This document shows, piece by piece, positions 9,367 to 18,172 of a DNA stretch of 64,000 nucleotides. The notes beneath the pieces are model-generated. The model had not been told where the DNA came from, did no database searches, and saw nothing but the letters and a program-made list of their open reading frames with translations. Origin of the DNA: Chthoniobacterales bacterium. GTDB lineage: Bacteria > Verrucomicrobiota > Verrucomicrobiia > Chthoniobacterales > JACTMZ01. The stretch covers positions 1-64,000 of the forward strand of contig JAJTYZ010000112.1 of NCBI GenBank assembly GCA_021463515.1. Reading direction: 5' to 3'. Position numbers and translations under genes: made by a program. Numbering within the stretch: the stretch's first letter is position 1; each line of letters begins with the position of its first letter.

Positions 9367-10469
9367 GGTTGATAAGCTTCCTGTAAAGCCTTTGCTACAA
9401 AGCTAACTTCGTCGTCCTCCATCTCTGGAAAACTGGGAATAGTAAACACTGTACGACAGCATTCTTCCGTAAGAGAAAGGTGAACATTCTTGAAGTGTTC
9501 CTTTAACACCCGTTGTTGATAATCTGGAACAGGAAAGTGTACATCACTCGCAACACCTCTATGTGCTAACTGTTGGATCACTTCTTTCCTTTTCGTACTT
9601 CGAAGCACATAGTGATGCACTATGAAATTATCATTACGTGAAAATGGCAAACGCGGTACAACACTTGACAGAGCCTCATGATAAATACTAGCAATCTGAC
9701 GACGCCGCTTATTCATAGAATCCAGATGATCGAGCTTCACATTGAGAACAGCAGCCTGCATTTCATCCATTCTACTGTTTGTTCCTCCTGGCATATTCAC
9801 ATAGTATTTATTTGCCCAGCCATATTGCCGTAACGAACGCAAACGTTGGGCGAAATCATCGTTATGGCTTACAACAGCACCTGCATCCCCATAAGCTCCA
9901 AGATTTTTTGTGGGGTAAAAGCTAAAACACCCGGCAATCCCAAAACTACCTGTCATCCTCCCTTCCCACCGTGCGCCATGTGATTCAGCACAATCTTCAA
10001 TCAGAGGAATTCCTGCTTCATTGCAAATTGTTGCTATACTGCCCATATCTGCAGCTTGCCCATAAAGGTGAGTGGCAATAATTGCTCGCGTTCGAGAGGT
10101 TATTGCCTTCCTTAAAGCTTGAGGATTCATTGTCATTAACTCCGAATCAATTTCACAGTATACAGGATGTAACTTAGCATTAAGGATGGCACATGTCGCA
10201 TACATCCCCGCATTAGCTACTGTAATAACCTCTCCTCCACAGCAGTCCAATGCCCGTAATGCCAATTCGATAGCCTGAGTTCCATTAGCAACACCAACAA
10301 CATGAGGCACACCAAGATACTTCGCAAAACGTTTTTCAAATTCTGTTACCTCTGGGCCAAGGATAAAGTTCGCACGTGTATGAACAGTATGTAAGCGTGC
10401 GGCGACAGCATCCTTGAAGGATGCGACATGACGCGAAAAGTCTTGTAAGGGAATCTTCATTAAGATCAA
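9363..10469 (-). CDS. DegT/DnrJ/EryC1/StrS aminotransferase
   Basis: GVANGTQAIELALRAL, ATHLYGQAADM, EDCAESHGARW, FSFYPTKNLGAYGDAGAV. Confidence 0.95.
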   Translation of the reverse strand: MILMKIPLQDFSRHVASFKDAVAARLHTVHTRANFILGPEVTEFEKRFAKYLGVPHVVGVANGTQAIELALRALDCCGGEVITVANAGMYATCAILNAKLHPVYCEIDSELMTMNPQALRKAITSRTRAIIATHLYGQAADMGSIATICNEAGIPLIEDCAESHGARWEGRMTGSFGIAGCFSFYPTKNLGAYGDAGAVVSHNDDFAQRLRSLRQYGWANKYYVNMPGGTNSRMDEMQAAVLNVKLDHLDSMNKRRRQIASIYHEALSSVVPRLPFSRNDNFIVHHYVLRSTKRKEVIQQLAHRGVASDVHFPVPDYQQRVLKEHFKNVHLSLTEECCRTVFTIPSFPEMEDDEVSFVAKALQEAYQP

Positions 10470-10482
10470 TTATTAACTCCAC

Positions 10483-11451
10483 TCAGTTGGGCTTGTGCTC
10501 CTGAATAGTACGCACCAGCGATTGAGGACGCCCCGCGAGTGTTAAATAGGTGCGCCCTAAGTATTCACCAATCACTCCAAGCATTAACAGCTGTGCGCCG
10601 GAAAATACACTAATAGCAGCCATTAAAGAGGCCCACCCCTTTATAGGCTCTCCATATAGAAATTTTTCACCTATAACTAAAATGACCAGCACAAATCCTA
10701 ACGTACAAAGCCCCGTCCCCATCAAACTTGCTAATCGAAGAGGCATCACACTAAAATTAAAAAACATATTCATCCACAATCGAACGAGTCGCCTTAATGT
10801 ATATCCACTTTGACCTTCAACTCGTTTTGCATGCTCTACTTGCAAGCGATCAATACGATTGGTGGCTCCAAGAATCAACCCATCAATATATGGAAACGGC
10901 CCACGATAACTCGTAATACGCTCTACTAATTCTCTACGCATTCCCCGAAAACTACATAAGTAGAGGTCCTTCGGTTTATCAAGAAGATAAGTTGCTACAA
11001 CATTGGTAAACCAACTCCCAAAATTGCGCAATGGATGATGCTTTTTCTCCGTAAACCAAGTGTACACGACATCGCAATCATGACTTTTAAGATATTCGAC
11101 AATTTTTAAGGCCTCAGAAACAGGATTTTGAAGATCATCATCAAGATTTACAATATACCGTCCTTTTGCCTGGCGAAACCCCTCTAAGACAGCAGCATGC
11201 TCGCCATAATTTTTAGCCATATCAATAAAAACGACAGGATAAGGTAATTTCGAAATTCTTTCCGTCACTCGCTGCCCCGTTCCATCGGAGCTGGCATCAT
11301 TCACCAAAACTAATTCCCAGCCTCCTTCGATCGGCAAGTCTCGAAAGGCATCTAGTAACTTATGTAAAAAGCTTCCTGTGTTATAAAGTGGCACAACAAA
11401 ACTAACTAGGGGCATATCTGCTGAATGAATCATAATAATTTCTTCCATCAA
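10483..11451 (-). CDS. Glycosyltransferase family 2 with C-terminal TM segments (DPM1/ArnC-like)
   Basis: SFVVPLYNTGSFLHKLLDAF...LVNDASSDGTGQ...IVNLDDDLQNP; two C-terminal TM stretches. Confidence 0.9.
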   Translation of the reverse strand: MMEEIIMIHSADMPLVSFVVPLYNTGSFLHKLLDAFRDLPIEGGWELVLVNDASSDGTGQRVTERISKLPYPVVFIDMAKNYGEHAAVLEGFRQAKGRYIVNLDDDLQNPVSEALKIVEYLKSHDCDVVYTWFTEKKHHPLRNFGSWFTNVVATYLLDKPKDLYLCSFRGMRRELVERITSYRGPFPYIDGLILGATNRIDRLQVEHAKRVEGQSGYTLRRLVRLWMNMFFNFSVMPLRLASLMGTGLCTLGFVLVILVIGEKFLYGEPIKGWASLMAAISVFSGAQLLMLGVIGEYLGRTYLTLAGRPQSLVRTIQEHKPN

Positions 11452-12209
11452 GATGTAGCTCTTCTCTGAGCAATACTAAATACAGAGGTTCCTATAGGGC
11501 ATTTTATGGCTTTACAAACTCGAGACTCCCAAGTTCCTACCCTAGTAAGGAATGCATTGGCCCAAACAGGAGGAGGCACAAGGTCTGATTTGGCCTCTAT
11601 TAAAGACGTAAGCTTATGGCGCTTACTTATTTGCCTCCAAAATAAGATCGGTAAAAAAAGCCATGCATTCCAACAAAACACATGATTGACAACGAATTCA
11701 TGTCTTTGGTGTAAGTTCTTCACACCCTGGGGTGTATATCGTCTCGCACTATACACTGCCACATCGTGTTGCCCACGCAAACAACGATAGGCAGGAAGAT
11801 TCATAATCAATTTTCCATCGCGACGAAGTACACGGCAGAATTCTTTCATAGAGCGCTCTTGATTGACTCCCTCGGAACAAAGGACATCGAGGGATACAAT
11901 CACATCCAGAGACGCATCAGGAAGAGGTATCTCATCAACACTCGCTTGAAAAACGTCATGAAATCCTCGCTCACGCGTATGCTCTAAAGCTAGAGGCGAA
12001 ACATCAAAGCCGTTCAGTTTCCAAGAATCTTTCCTCTCACGCAGGACCGCTAATGTCCCACCAGTTCCGCATCCAGCATCAAGAAGATGTGCGATGGGGT
12101 TACTAACTGTCGCTCGAACAACTTCATTAGCTGTCATCTCTCGTAATACCTTATACCACCAATACCCATCCTCCACTGAACGCATCGTTTGATATTCTTG
12201 ATCAAGCAT
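11448..12209 (-). CDS. Class I SAM-dependent methyltransferase
   Basis: HLLDAGCGTGGTLAVLRER...VIVSLDVL. Confidence 0.85.
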   Translation of the reverse strand: MLDQEYQTMRSVEDGYWWYKVLREMTANEVVRATVSNPIAHLLDAGCGTGGTLAVLRERKDSWKLNGFDVSPLALEHTRERGFHDVFQASVDEIPLPDASLDVIVSLDVLCSEGVNQERSMKEFCRVLRRDGKLIMNLPAYRCLRGQHDVAVYSARRYTPQGVKNLHQRHEFVVNHVFCWNAWLFLPILFWRQISKRHKLTSLIEAKSDLVPPPVWANAFLTRVGTWESRVCKAIKCPIGTSVFSIAQRRATS

Positions 12210-12220
12210 AACAATTCATC

Positions 12221-13102
12221 TTAAACACTAGCCCCAAAAAGAGCTTTCTCAAAATCAGACTTACCACTCGCAAAAAGAGCATTCCCCTCTATAAACGCTG
12301 CGCTTGTATCACTCTCCGTCAGCACCCTCATATCAGCCCCGAATGCTGTAAATTCACGATCTTTCATGAATGCCAACTTCTCAGCCCAGAAAGGCTCGGC
12401 TTCCATGAGAATAAAACTTGGACGTAAATTCTCAAAGTCAAAACCCTCTAACGCGGAAAGTTCAGAACCTTCAACATCCAATTTTACAACAGTTGGTGCT
12501 CCCGAACCAAATTCATGGACGACTTCGCGAAATACGACTGCTGGTATCCAATAATCTGGTTTCTCATGATCAAGCACTCCATGCGACCAAGCCGTCATCC
12601 CTTCCGCTAGTCCCCCATGGCACCAAGGAATTAAGCCCGCCTTATCACCAAGTGCCGCGTGAACTAAATGGGCATCCGAGACCTGATTACGATTGATATT
12701 ATCATGCAACTGCAAGAATGACGCAGGATTGGGCTCAAAACACAAAATCTTTAGTTCAGGGATCGAAGACATAACACACGAGAATAGCCCATGGTGAGCA
12801 CCTATATCTGCAAACCACCCCTTATGGTGCCTAAGAAGATCGCGGCAGAGGTTGATGGAATGTGGTTCGAAAGCTCCTTTCGTCAAAATATTCCATCCGA
12901 TAAAATCGGATGGATCAGCACAAAACAATGTTCCACTTGATCCCTCACGATAGACCCATGCATTTGATGGAAGGCGTCTGAAAAGAATCTTTAATATCCG
13001 TATTTTCGATGGATGCGCAGGGATTTTCCGAGCATAAATGGCCAAAGCTTTCACGAAAGGATGTAGAGGAACCCAGTGATATATCCTTGTAGTAGTTTTC
13101 AC
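12221..13102 (-). CDS. FkbM-family methyltransferase
   Basis: GWFADIGAHHGLFSCVM, VVKLDVEGSELSALEGF, ILMEAE. Confidence 0.85.
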   Translation of the reverse strand: MKTTTRIYHWVPLHPFVKALAIYARKIPAHPSKIRILKILFRRLPSNAWVYREGSSGTLFCADPSDFIGWNILTKGAFEPHSINLCRDLLRHHKGWFADIGAHHGLFSCVMSSIPELKILCFEPNPASFLQLHDNINRNQVSDAHLVHAALGDKAGLIPWCHGGLAEGMTAWSHGVLDHEKPDYWIPAVVFREVVHEFGSGAPTVVKLDVEGSELSALEGFDFENLRPSFILMEAEPFWAEKLAFMKDREFTAFGADMRVLTESDTSAAFIEGNALFASGKSDFEKALFGASV

Positions 13103-13163
13103 ATTTCCTCCTCTAAATAACTATGCCATCAGCATCTTTACGATTCCTGTAAGATGAATACCT

Positions 13164-13874
13164 TTAAAAGTTAACAAAAGGCACATTCCAATCTCTCGGC
13201 GGTTCACCTTTCTTTGTGAAGCCACACAATTGCCTTACACCTAGCAAGTTTCCCACTCTCTTCTTTAGTGACTTATGAGGATTTTCTAGCACACGATAGT
13301 CAATTTCATTTAGAATCTGGCCATAATTCGTGCGAATAAACTTTATCACCTTGCAGACATGCGGATCGCAACAATCGTCAAACAACATAATCCCACCAAG
13401 CCTCAAAACACGTAACGCATAGTAAAAATCTATGAAAGCATCTTCAAAAACGTGAGAGCCATCAATATAAATGATATCGAATTGCTCATTACTTCGACAA
13501 ATCTCAGGAAGCACGAGAGAGGAATAATCCTCATGCAAAGTAAAATTCCCAGAAAACCCGCAATCCGAAATGGCTCTTACAGCACTTCCCCCCCACCCTT
13601 TGCTTTGGAAAGGATCAATGGCACTATGATGGAAACCATCAACTGACACCTCCTTCAAAGTCGCCAGAAATGCAAGTGCCGATCCACCAAAGGCCAAACC
13701 AATCTCCAATGTTCTCGATGGACGCCCACGAAGGATTAATTCTCGTATAATCCGAATATTATTAAGCGTCGAAATGCCTCCAATCTGAACCACATTACCA
13801 GAGAGATCAAGAGATTTCCCGGACTCCATCATCTTCCGTAATTTCGGGCAAAAATCTAAATATGTTGCATCCAT
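13164..13874 (-). CDS. Class I SAM-dependent methyltransferase
   Basis: RTLEIGLAFGGSALAFLATL; IIYIDGSHVFEDAFIDF; LRLGGIMLFDDC. Confidence 0.8.
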   Translation of the reverse strand: MDATYLDFCPKLRKMMESGKSLDLSGNVVQIGGISTLNNIRIIRELILRGRPSRTLEIGLAFGGSALAFLATLKEVSVDGFHHSAIDPFQSKGWGGSAVRAISDCGFSGNFTLHEDYSSLVLPEICRSNEQFDIIYIDGSHVFEDAFIDFYYALRVLRLGGIMLFDDCCDPHVCKVIKFIRTNYGQILNEIDYRVLENPHKSLKKRVGNLLGVRQLCGFTKKGEPPRDWNVPFVNF

Positions 13875-13920
13875 AATCTAACAAACCTGATGAAAAACGC
13901 CAAATAAAACCACTATTATC

Positions 13921-15054
13921 TCATCCACCGCCGGCCAACTCTAAAAATCTCCGCGCCATGGCGGCAGGTGAATAATTCGCAATCACCCAATCATGTCCCT
14001 CAACAGCCACCTTACCCAAAATTTCAGGCTCATCTTTAATACGTTCAAGAGTTTTCTTCGGTTGCGCCAAATCAACTCCAATATAGTGTTTCCAATTCTC
14101 CGGCATTACCGGAAGATCAACTCCATACATCTCTAAATCCAGATTGATCACCACACACCCGGCCACCCAAGCCTCCCACGCTCGAAAACTATCCCACTGA
14201 ATAGACCGCCGAGGTCGCAGATCAAACTTAGCTATAAAATCAAAAAAATGCCGTTTCAATTTTGCCTTATTCCCTCCCACCATATAGCTTTGCGGATTCC
14301 ACGGCATCGGCGGAATAAGTTCACCACAAAAGCAAGCAACGGCTTGGCTACTCTTTAGGCGATTGTAATAGTTTTGCGAAAACCTCATCCCCGTCTGTTC
14401 CCACATAAGCCGCTCATAAGGATTAGAAGGTTCTTTCTTGAGATCATCTTTCGTCGTATCGAATGGGATTATCTTTTCTAATTGCGGCAAAAATTTCTTC
14501 TCGGCTTCAATTCGCGCTCCATGCCCATAGGGATGCGAGGCTCCAAAGTTCACCGACACAACACGCCGCCGCTCGGCAAACGACAACGCTCCTGACGTAG
14601 CTTGCACAATACGGTTGGTGAACCCTAAAACCCACGGACGCATGTTTTCCGGATGCCACGCACGGCGGTTCAACTTAGAACGCAAAATCAGATCAAACTT
14701 CCGGTATTCAGGTTCCCAAGATTCTGTCCAATACCCATCATGGTTGTCCATACACACCGTCACATACCTCCTTCCTTTCTTAAATAAGCCTTCCGGCAAA
14801 GGGCGCTTTAGAACCTCAAAACTCCCTGGACGCATAAAAACCGACCACGTGTAACTAACCACCACAACATCGCAATCATCCGGGCTTACATCGGGGTCAT
14901 GTTTTATTAAGAAATCGTCAGACACTGCAGACTGACGCCAATAATTACAGCTTCCATAAAATGGCACGCCGAGTTTTTTTAATCCTTCCGCCAGAGTAAC
15001 TACATCCTCCTGCAGATTGAAAGGCTCATCACGACAATAGAAGTAAACCCGCAT
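13921..15054 (-). CDS. Glycosyltransferase-like protein (CgeB-like C-terminus)
   Basis: SFRAWEAWVAGCVVINLDLEMYGVDLPVMPENWKHYIGVDL; ORF runs to 15108 but residues before MRVYFYCRDEPFN are repeat-derived. Confidence 0.6.
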   Translation of the reverse strand: MRVYFYCRDEPFNLQEDVVTLAEGLKKLGVPFYGSCNYWRQSAVSDDFLIKHDPDVSPDDCDVVVVSYTWSVFMRPGSFEVLKRPLPEGLFKKGRRYVTVCMDNHDGYWTESWEPEYRKFDLILRSKLNRRAWHPENMRPWVLGFTNRIVQATSGALSFAERRRVVSVNFGASHPYGHGARIEAEKKFLPQLEKIIPFDTTKDDLKKEPSNPYERLMWEQTGMRFSQNYYNRLKSSQAVACFCGELIPPMPWNPQSYMVGGNKAKLKRHFFDFIAKFDLRPRRSIQWDSFRAWEAWVAGCVVINLDLEMYGVDLPVMPENWKHYIGVDLAQPKKTLERIKDEPEILGKVAVEGHDWVIANYSPAAMARRFLELAGGG

Positions 15055-15060
15055 TTCGTT

Positions 15061-15140
15061 TTTAGCTTTCTTGTCCTCTCCTGCCGACGGCCAACTACCT
15101 ACTGTCAACTTCCCTGCTCAGTTTTTCGGCCTTTTCTCCC
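15061..15140 (-). repeat. AGTTGGC-family heptamer copy at a gene junction
   Basis: Minus strand AGTTGAC AGTAGGT AGTTGGC CGTCGGC AGGAGAGGACAAGAAAGCTAAAA. Confidence 0.8.
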
Positions 15141-16153
15141 AGTGCTGCAGCATAAGCTCCTAAGTCATGCTGACCGGCTCTAATCTCCCTTACAGCTTTC
15201 CACATGCCGCGCCTTCGTGACATTGTCATCTCCCATTCCAAACGCCTCAGTCGCCCCCTTCGCATAAAGGACATAATCCAGAATCGCCAATCGTTGCGCG
15301 GATGCAAGATGCGCCCATTCTCAACAAATCCATGCAATACAGTTGAATAGGCATTGGCCTCCGCATTTTTCAGCAAATATTCATCAGAGCAACGACCCAC
15401 AGGGATCAAATGATCCATCAACAACTTCTTAAATACACCCTTTCCATACCCTGATTGACACCCCACATAAGATAAGTCGGAATCTCCTCCGAAGCCAGCA
15501 CTTTTTGGAGTCGGATCTAGCAGCCGACGCATCGGATTATCCAAAACACGTTGTCGGTAAAGTTTTAAGGTCTCCCTCCGTGCACATAGTCCTGCTCCCC
15601 ATGGGGTGGAATCATGATGCTCAATCACATTGGACCAAATATCCTGTGTTAATTCACGCGCACACAAAGCACCCCGCAGCCAGGTATCAGGTGCCTTATC
15701 CGGCTCATCAAACTTTAGTAAAATTTGCCCACCCCAAGTTCCTAGGTGAGGGAAATCCCTAGAAATTTTGACAACCTCCTCAAGATAATCCGCCCGCAAA
15801 GCATTATCCTGATCCACAAAAACAAAGACATCTCCCTTCCCCAACTCAAACCCATACAGTCTGGAACTCACCAACCCAATCCCCTCCCGCTTCCGGTCCG
15901 TCTGCACAAGCCGCGCATTGGGATGCCATCCCAAATCCACAACCACCCTCCCTTCCTCCTCCCTCACCAACTCATCCCCTGCCCACTGCCCACTGCCAAC
16001 TGTCAACTTCTTCCTCGACGCATCATCAATAACGATCAGCTCCCATTGATCCTTAGGCAGCGTCTGACTCATAAGTGCCTCCAGCACAATCCCCAAATGC
16101 CGCACTCCAGGATTGCAGCAGGGCATGATAACGGAAATGAAGTTGGCAGACAT
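15095..16153 (-). CDS. Glycosyltransferase family 2 with in-frame repeat-derived insert
   Basis: ISVIMPCCNPGVRHLGIVLEALMSQTLPKDQWELIVIDDAS; insert KLTVGSGQWAGDELVREEEGRVVV precedes DLGWHPNARLV. Confidence 0.85.
   Translation of the reverse strand: MSANFISVIMPCCNPGVRHLGIVLEALMSQTLPKDQWELIVIDDASRKKLTVGSGQWAGDELVREEEGRVVVDLGWHPNARLVQTDRKREGIGLVSSRLYGFELGKGDVFVFVDQDNALRADYLEEVVKISRDFPHLGTWGGQILLKFDEPDKAPDTWLRGALCARELTQDIWSNVIEHHDSTPWGAGLCARRETLKLYRQRVLDNPMRRLLDPTPKSAGFGGDSDLSYVGCQSGYGKGVFKKLLMDHLIPVGRCSDEYLLKNAEANAYSTVLHGFVENGRILHPRNDWRFWIMSFMRRGRLRRLEWEMTMSRRRGMWKAVREIRAGQHDLGAYAAALGEKAEKLSREVDSR
15945..16010 (-). repeat. AGTTGGC-family heptamer copy inside a GT2 CDS
   Basis: Minus strand AGTTGAC AGTTGGC AGTGGGC AGTGGGC AGGGGATGAG. 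Confidence 0.8.
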
Positions 16154-16570
16154 CAGTAGTCAGTTGGCAGTTATTGCTTCAGTGAGCGTATCAAACCTTG
16201 GATCATGGCCGAAAGCTCACGACTATCGCTGATCCAGCGATCAGCAATAGAGTTTTCTAGCAAACCGGCTTTTACACCCACAGTTGCTTGTGTCCGAAAT
16301 TCCCCACATGAACCTCGAGCGTAATCAAGAAACTTCAAGCGATCGGGCAGCGATCTCCGCTCCATACCTTCAGCAATATTCGAGGGAATAGAAAGTGCCG
16401 AACGTGTTATCTGATCACGAAACCCGAAATCTACACACTTCGCAAGCTTTCTGTAAACGTTAGCACTCAGCTCTACGGAACGCTTCCAATCCTCCAAATC
16501 TTCAAAACCCGCCATATACAAATTTCCCCTAGTGACTGTCTGCTGCCCGCTGATTACTGCCTACTGCCCA
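16141..16570. mobile_element. Candidate element: four-helix-bundle gene between inverted AGTTGGC-family arrays
   Basis: Left arm (+) AGTTGGC AGACATC AGTAGTC AGTTGGC AGTTATT; right arm (reverse complement) AGTAGGC AGTAATC AGCGGGC AGCAGAC AGTCACT; gene 16171-16515 between. Confidence 0.7.
16171..16515 (-). CDS. Four-helix bundle protein (23S rRNA intervening-sequence protein family), intact
   Basis: FEDLEDWKRSVELSANVYRKL...FGFRDQITRSALSIPSNIAEGMER...FLDYARGSCGEFRTQ; ATG at 16515 (ORF extends to TTG 16521). Confidence 0.92.
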   Translation of the reverse strand: MAGFEDLEDWKRSVELSANVYRKLAKCVDFGFRDQITRSALSIPSNIAEGMERRSLPDRLKFLDYARGSCGEFRTQATVGVKAGLLENSIADRWISDSRELSAMIQGLIRSLKQ

Positions 16571-17471
16571 AAATTTCCCTGAAATTTTGGGCATATTCCG
16601 CAAGACACACCTTCCAATCCCGCATATAATTAATCCCTCTCCACTCCAACTTCATATTAACCAGCTTCTCAGAATACGGACGCGGCGCAAAGTACTCCTC
16701 CTTCCAATAATCGGAACCCACTTCCGTCACTTTCACATCATCCTCCAGCCCTAGAAGTCTCACAAATTCCTTGGCAACATCTAAGCGGCTACAGCTTCCT
16801 CCACACACCTGATTATAGAGTCCGTAATGCCCCGTTTCCAAAACTCTAAACATCCCATTGGCAAAGTCTTTGGTATAAGTCGGCGTCCCCAACTTATCCG
16901 CCACCACAAAAAGTTCCTTCGCTCCTCCCTGAATTTGCTTAAAAATTTTATTAACAAACTTCTTGTCCTTTTTCGGGCCGCCCCCCATCATCCATCCCGC
17001 ACGAAAAATAAAATACTTGCTCATTTTCCGTTCTACAAAGCACTCTCCATAATATTTCGACTTGGCATAATGACTCGTTGGCAGAGGCATATCGAAATCT
17101 GCATAGAACTCCTGCTCGCCGCCAAAAATTCCGGCGGTACTCACATAAACCATGGTTATCCCGCGAGATTCCGCCAGCAATGCTGTATTCTCCGGCCCCA
17201 GCGCATTCGTCGCCCACGAATCCTCCGGATTTTGCTCGCAATATTCCAAATCCGTCAAAGCCCCCAAATGAAAAACTACCGTGGGCGCAAACTCATCAAA
17301 CAGCTTCTTCAACGAGAATAAATCTCGAAAGTCCTGATAAACCAACCAAGGTTCATTCACATCAATATCCGTCGCCAATACATGTTCATATCTTTGCGTT
17401 GCCACCTCAAAAACAGCGGCCCCCAACATCCCCCCAGCCCCCAACAACAATACTTTATCCTGTGTATTCAT
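16554..17471 (-). CDS. NAD-dependent SDR, dTDP-4-dehydrorhamnose reductase-like
   Basis: KVLLLGAGGMLGAAVFEVA; VFHLGALTDLEYCEQNPEDSWATNALGPENTA; YVSTAGIFGG; YAKSKYYGE. Confidence 0.85.
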   Translation of the reverse strand: MNTQDKVLLLGAGGMLGAAVFEVATQRYEHVLATDIDVNEPWLVYQDFRDLFSLKKLFDEFAPTVVFHLGALTDLEYCEQNPEDSWATNALGPENTALLAESRGITMVYVSTAGIFGGEQEFYADFDMPLPTSHYAKSKYYGECFVERKMSKYFIFRAGWMMGGGPKKDKKFVNKIFKQIQGGAKELFVVADKLGTPTYTKDFANGMFRVLETGHYGLYNQVCGGSCSRLDVAKEFVRLLGLEDDVKVTEVGSDYWKEEYFAPRPYSEKLVNMKLEWRGINYMRDWKVCLAEYAQNFREILGSRQ

Positions 17472-17490
17472 ATCTTTTATAAATTAAATT

Positions 17491-17580
17491 CTTCCCATTT
17501 TCAACATTTAAGATTTTCAGTATTTTAGCTTTTTCTCCACTCCCTCCTACCAACTGCCTACTGACTCCTGCCAACTATCC
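17491..17580 (-). repeat. AGTTGGC-family heptamer copy between rfbC and rfbD-like genes
   Basis: Minus strand AGTTGGC AGGAGTC AGTAGGC AGTTGGT AGGAGGGAGTGGAGAAAAAGCTAAAATACTGAAAATC. Confidence 0.8.
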
Positions 17581-18112
17581 CTTCCCCCAAACTCCCTCCC
17601 CTCCCATCCTTTTCCGAAACAACCGGCTCTCCTTTAAGTGGCCACTGAATGCCTAATGATTTATCGTTCCAGAGAATGCAACATTCGTAAGATGGCGAAT
17701 AAAACTCCGTAGTTTTATAGGCAACATCGGCAAACTCAGAGAGCACATAAAATCCATGCGCAAAACCTTCCGGAATCCACAACATCTCTTGCGCCTCATC
17801 AGTTAATACCTCACCCACCCACTTTCCATAGGTCGCAGATTCAGGACGAATATCCACAGCGACATCGAAAATCTTCCCCCGCATCACCGTGATCAGTTTT
17901 GCCTGAGCCTTGGGTTCCACTTGATAATGCAATCCCCGCAAAACATTCCTTTTCGAACGCGAATGATTATCCTGCACAAACTCTACCTGACGATTCAATA
18001 CTTCATTTAACTTCAAGCGATTCCAAGATTCCAAAAAGAACCCTCGCTCATCACGAAAAATTTTCGGCTTAAGCAACATCACACCATCTAGCTTCGTTTG
18101 AATTACTTCCAT
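17558..18112 (-). CDS. rfbC: dTDP-4-dehydrorhamnose 3,5-epimerase
   Basis: GVMLLKPKIFRDERGFFLESWN; QDNHSRSKRNVLRGLHYQ; IPEGFAHGFYVLSE. Confidence 0.93.
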   Translation of the reverse strand: MEVIQTKLDGVMLLKPKIFRDERGFFLESWNRLKLNEVLNRQVEFVQDNHSRSKRNVLRGLHYQVEPKAQAKLITVMRGKIFDVAVDIRPESATYGKWVGEVLTDEAQEMLWIPEGFAHGFYVLSEFADVAYKTTEFYSPSYECCILWNDKSLGIQWPLKGEPVVSEKDGRGGSLGEGIVGRSQ

Positions 18113-18172
18113 ATTACAAATAGGCCACGAGTGATACTAATTTCTCTGATAAGTATAGAAGGTCATTCTCCT

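Noticed and set aside
16171-16515. 23S rRNA intervening sequence or a diversity-generating retroelement
   Set aside because: No rRNA sequence, reverse transcriptase or template/variable repeat pair seen nearby.
16141-16570. CRISPR array
   Set aside because: The repeated units are 7 bp, contiguous and degenerate, with no spacers and no cas genes in the window.
16567-16591. CCCAAAATTT/AAATTTTGGG hairpin as a terminator
   Set aside because: Lies inside the coding 3' end of the rfbD-like gene, AT-rich and without a U-tract in the right place.
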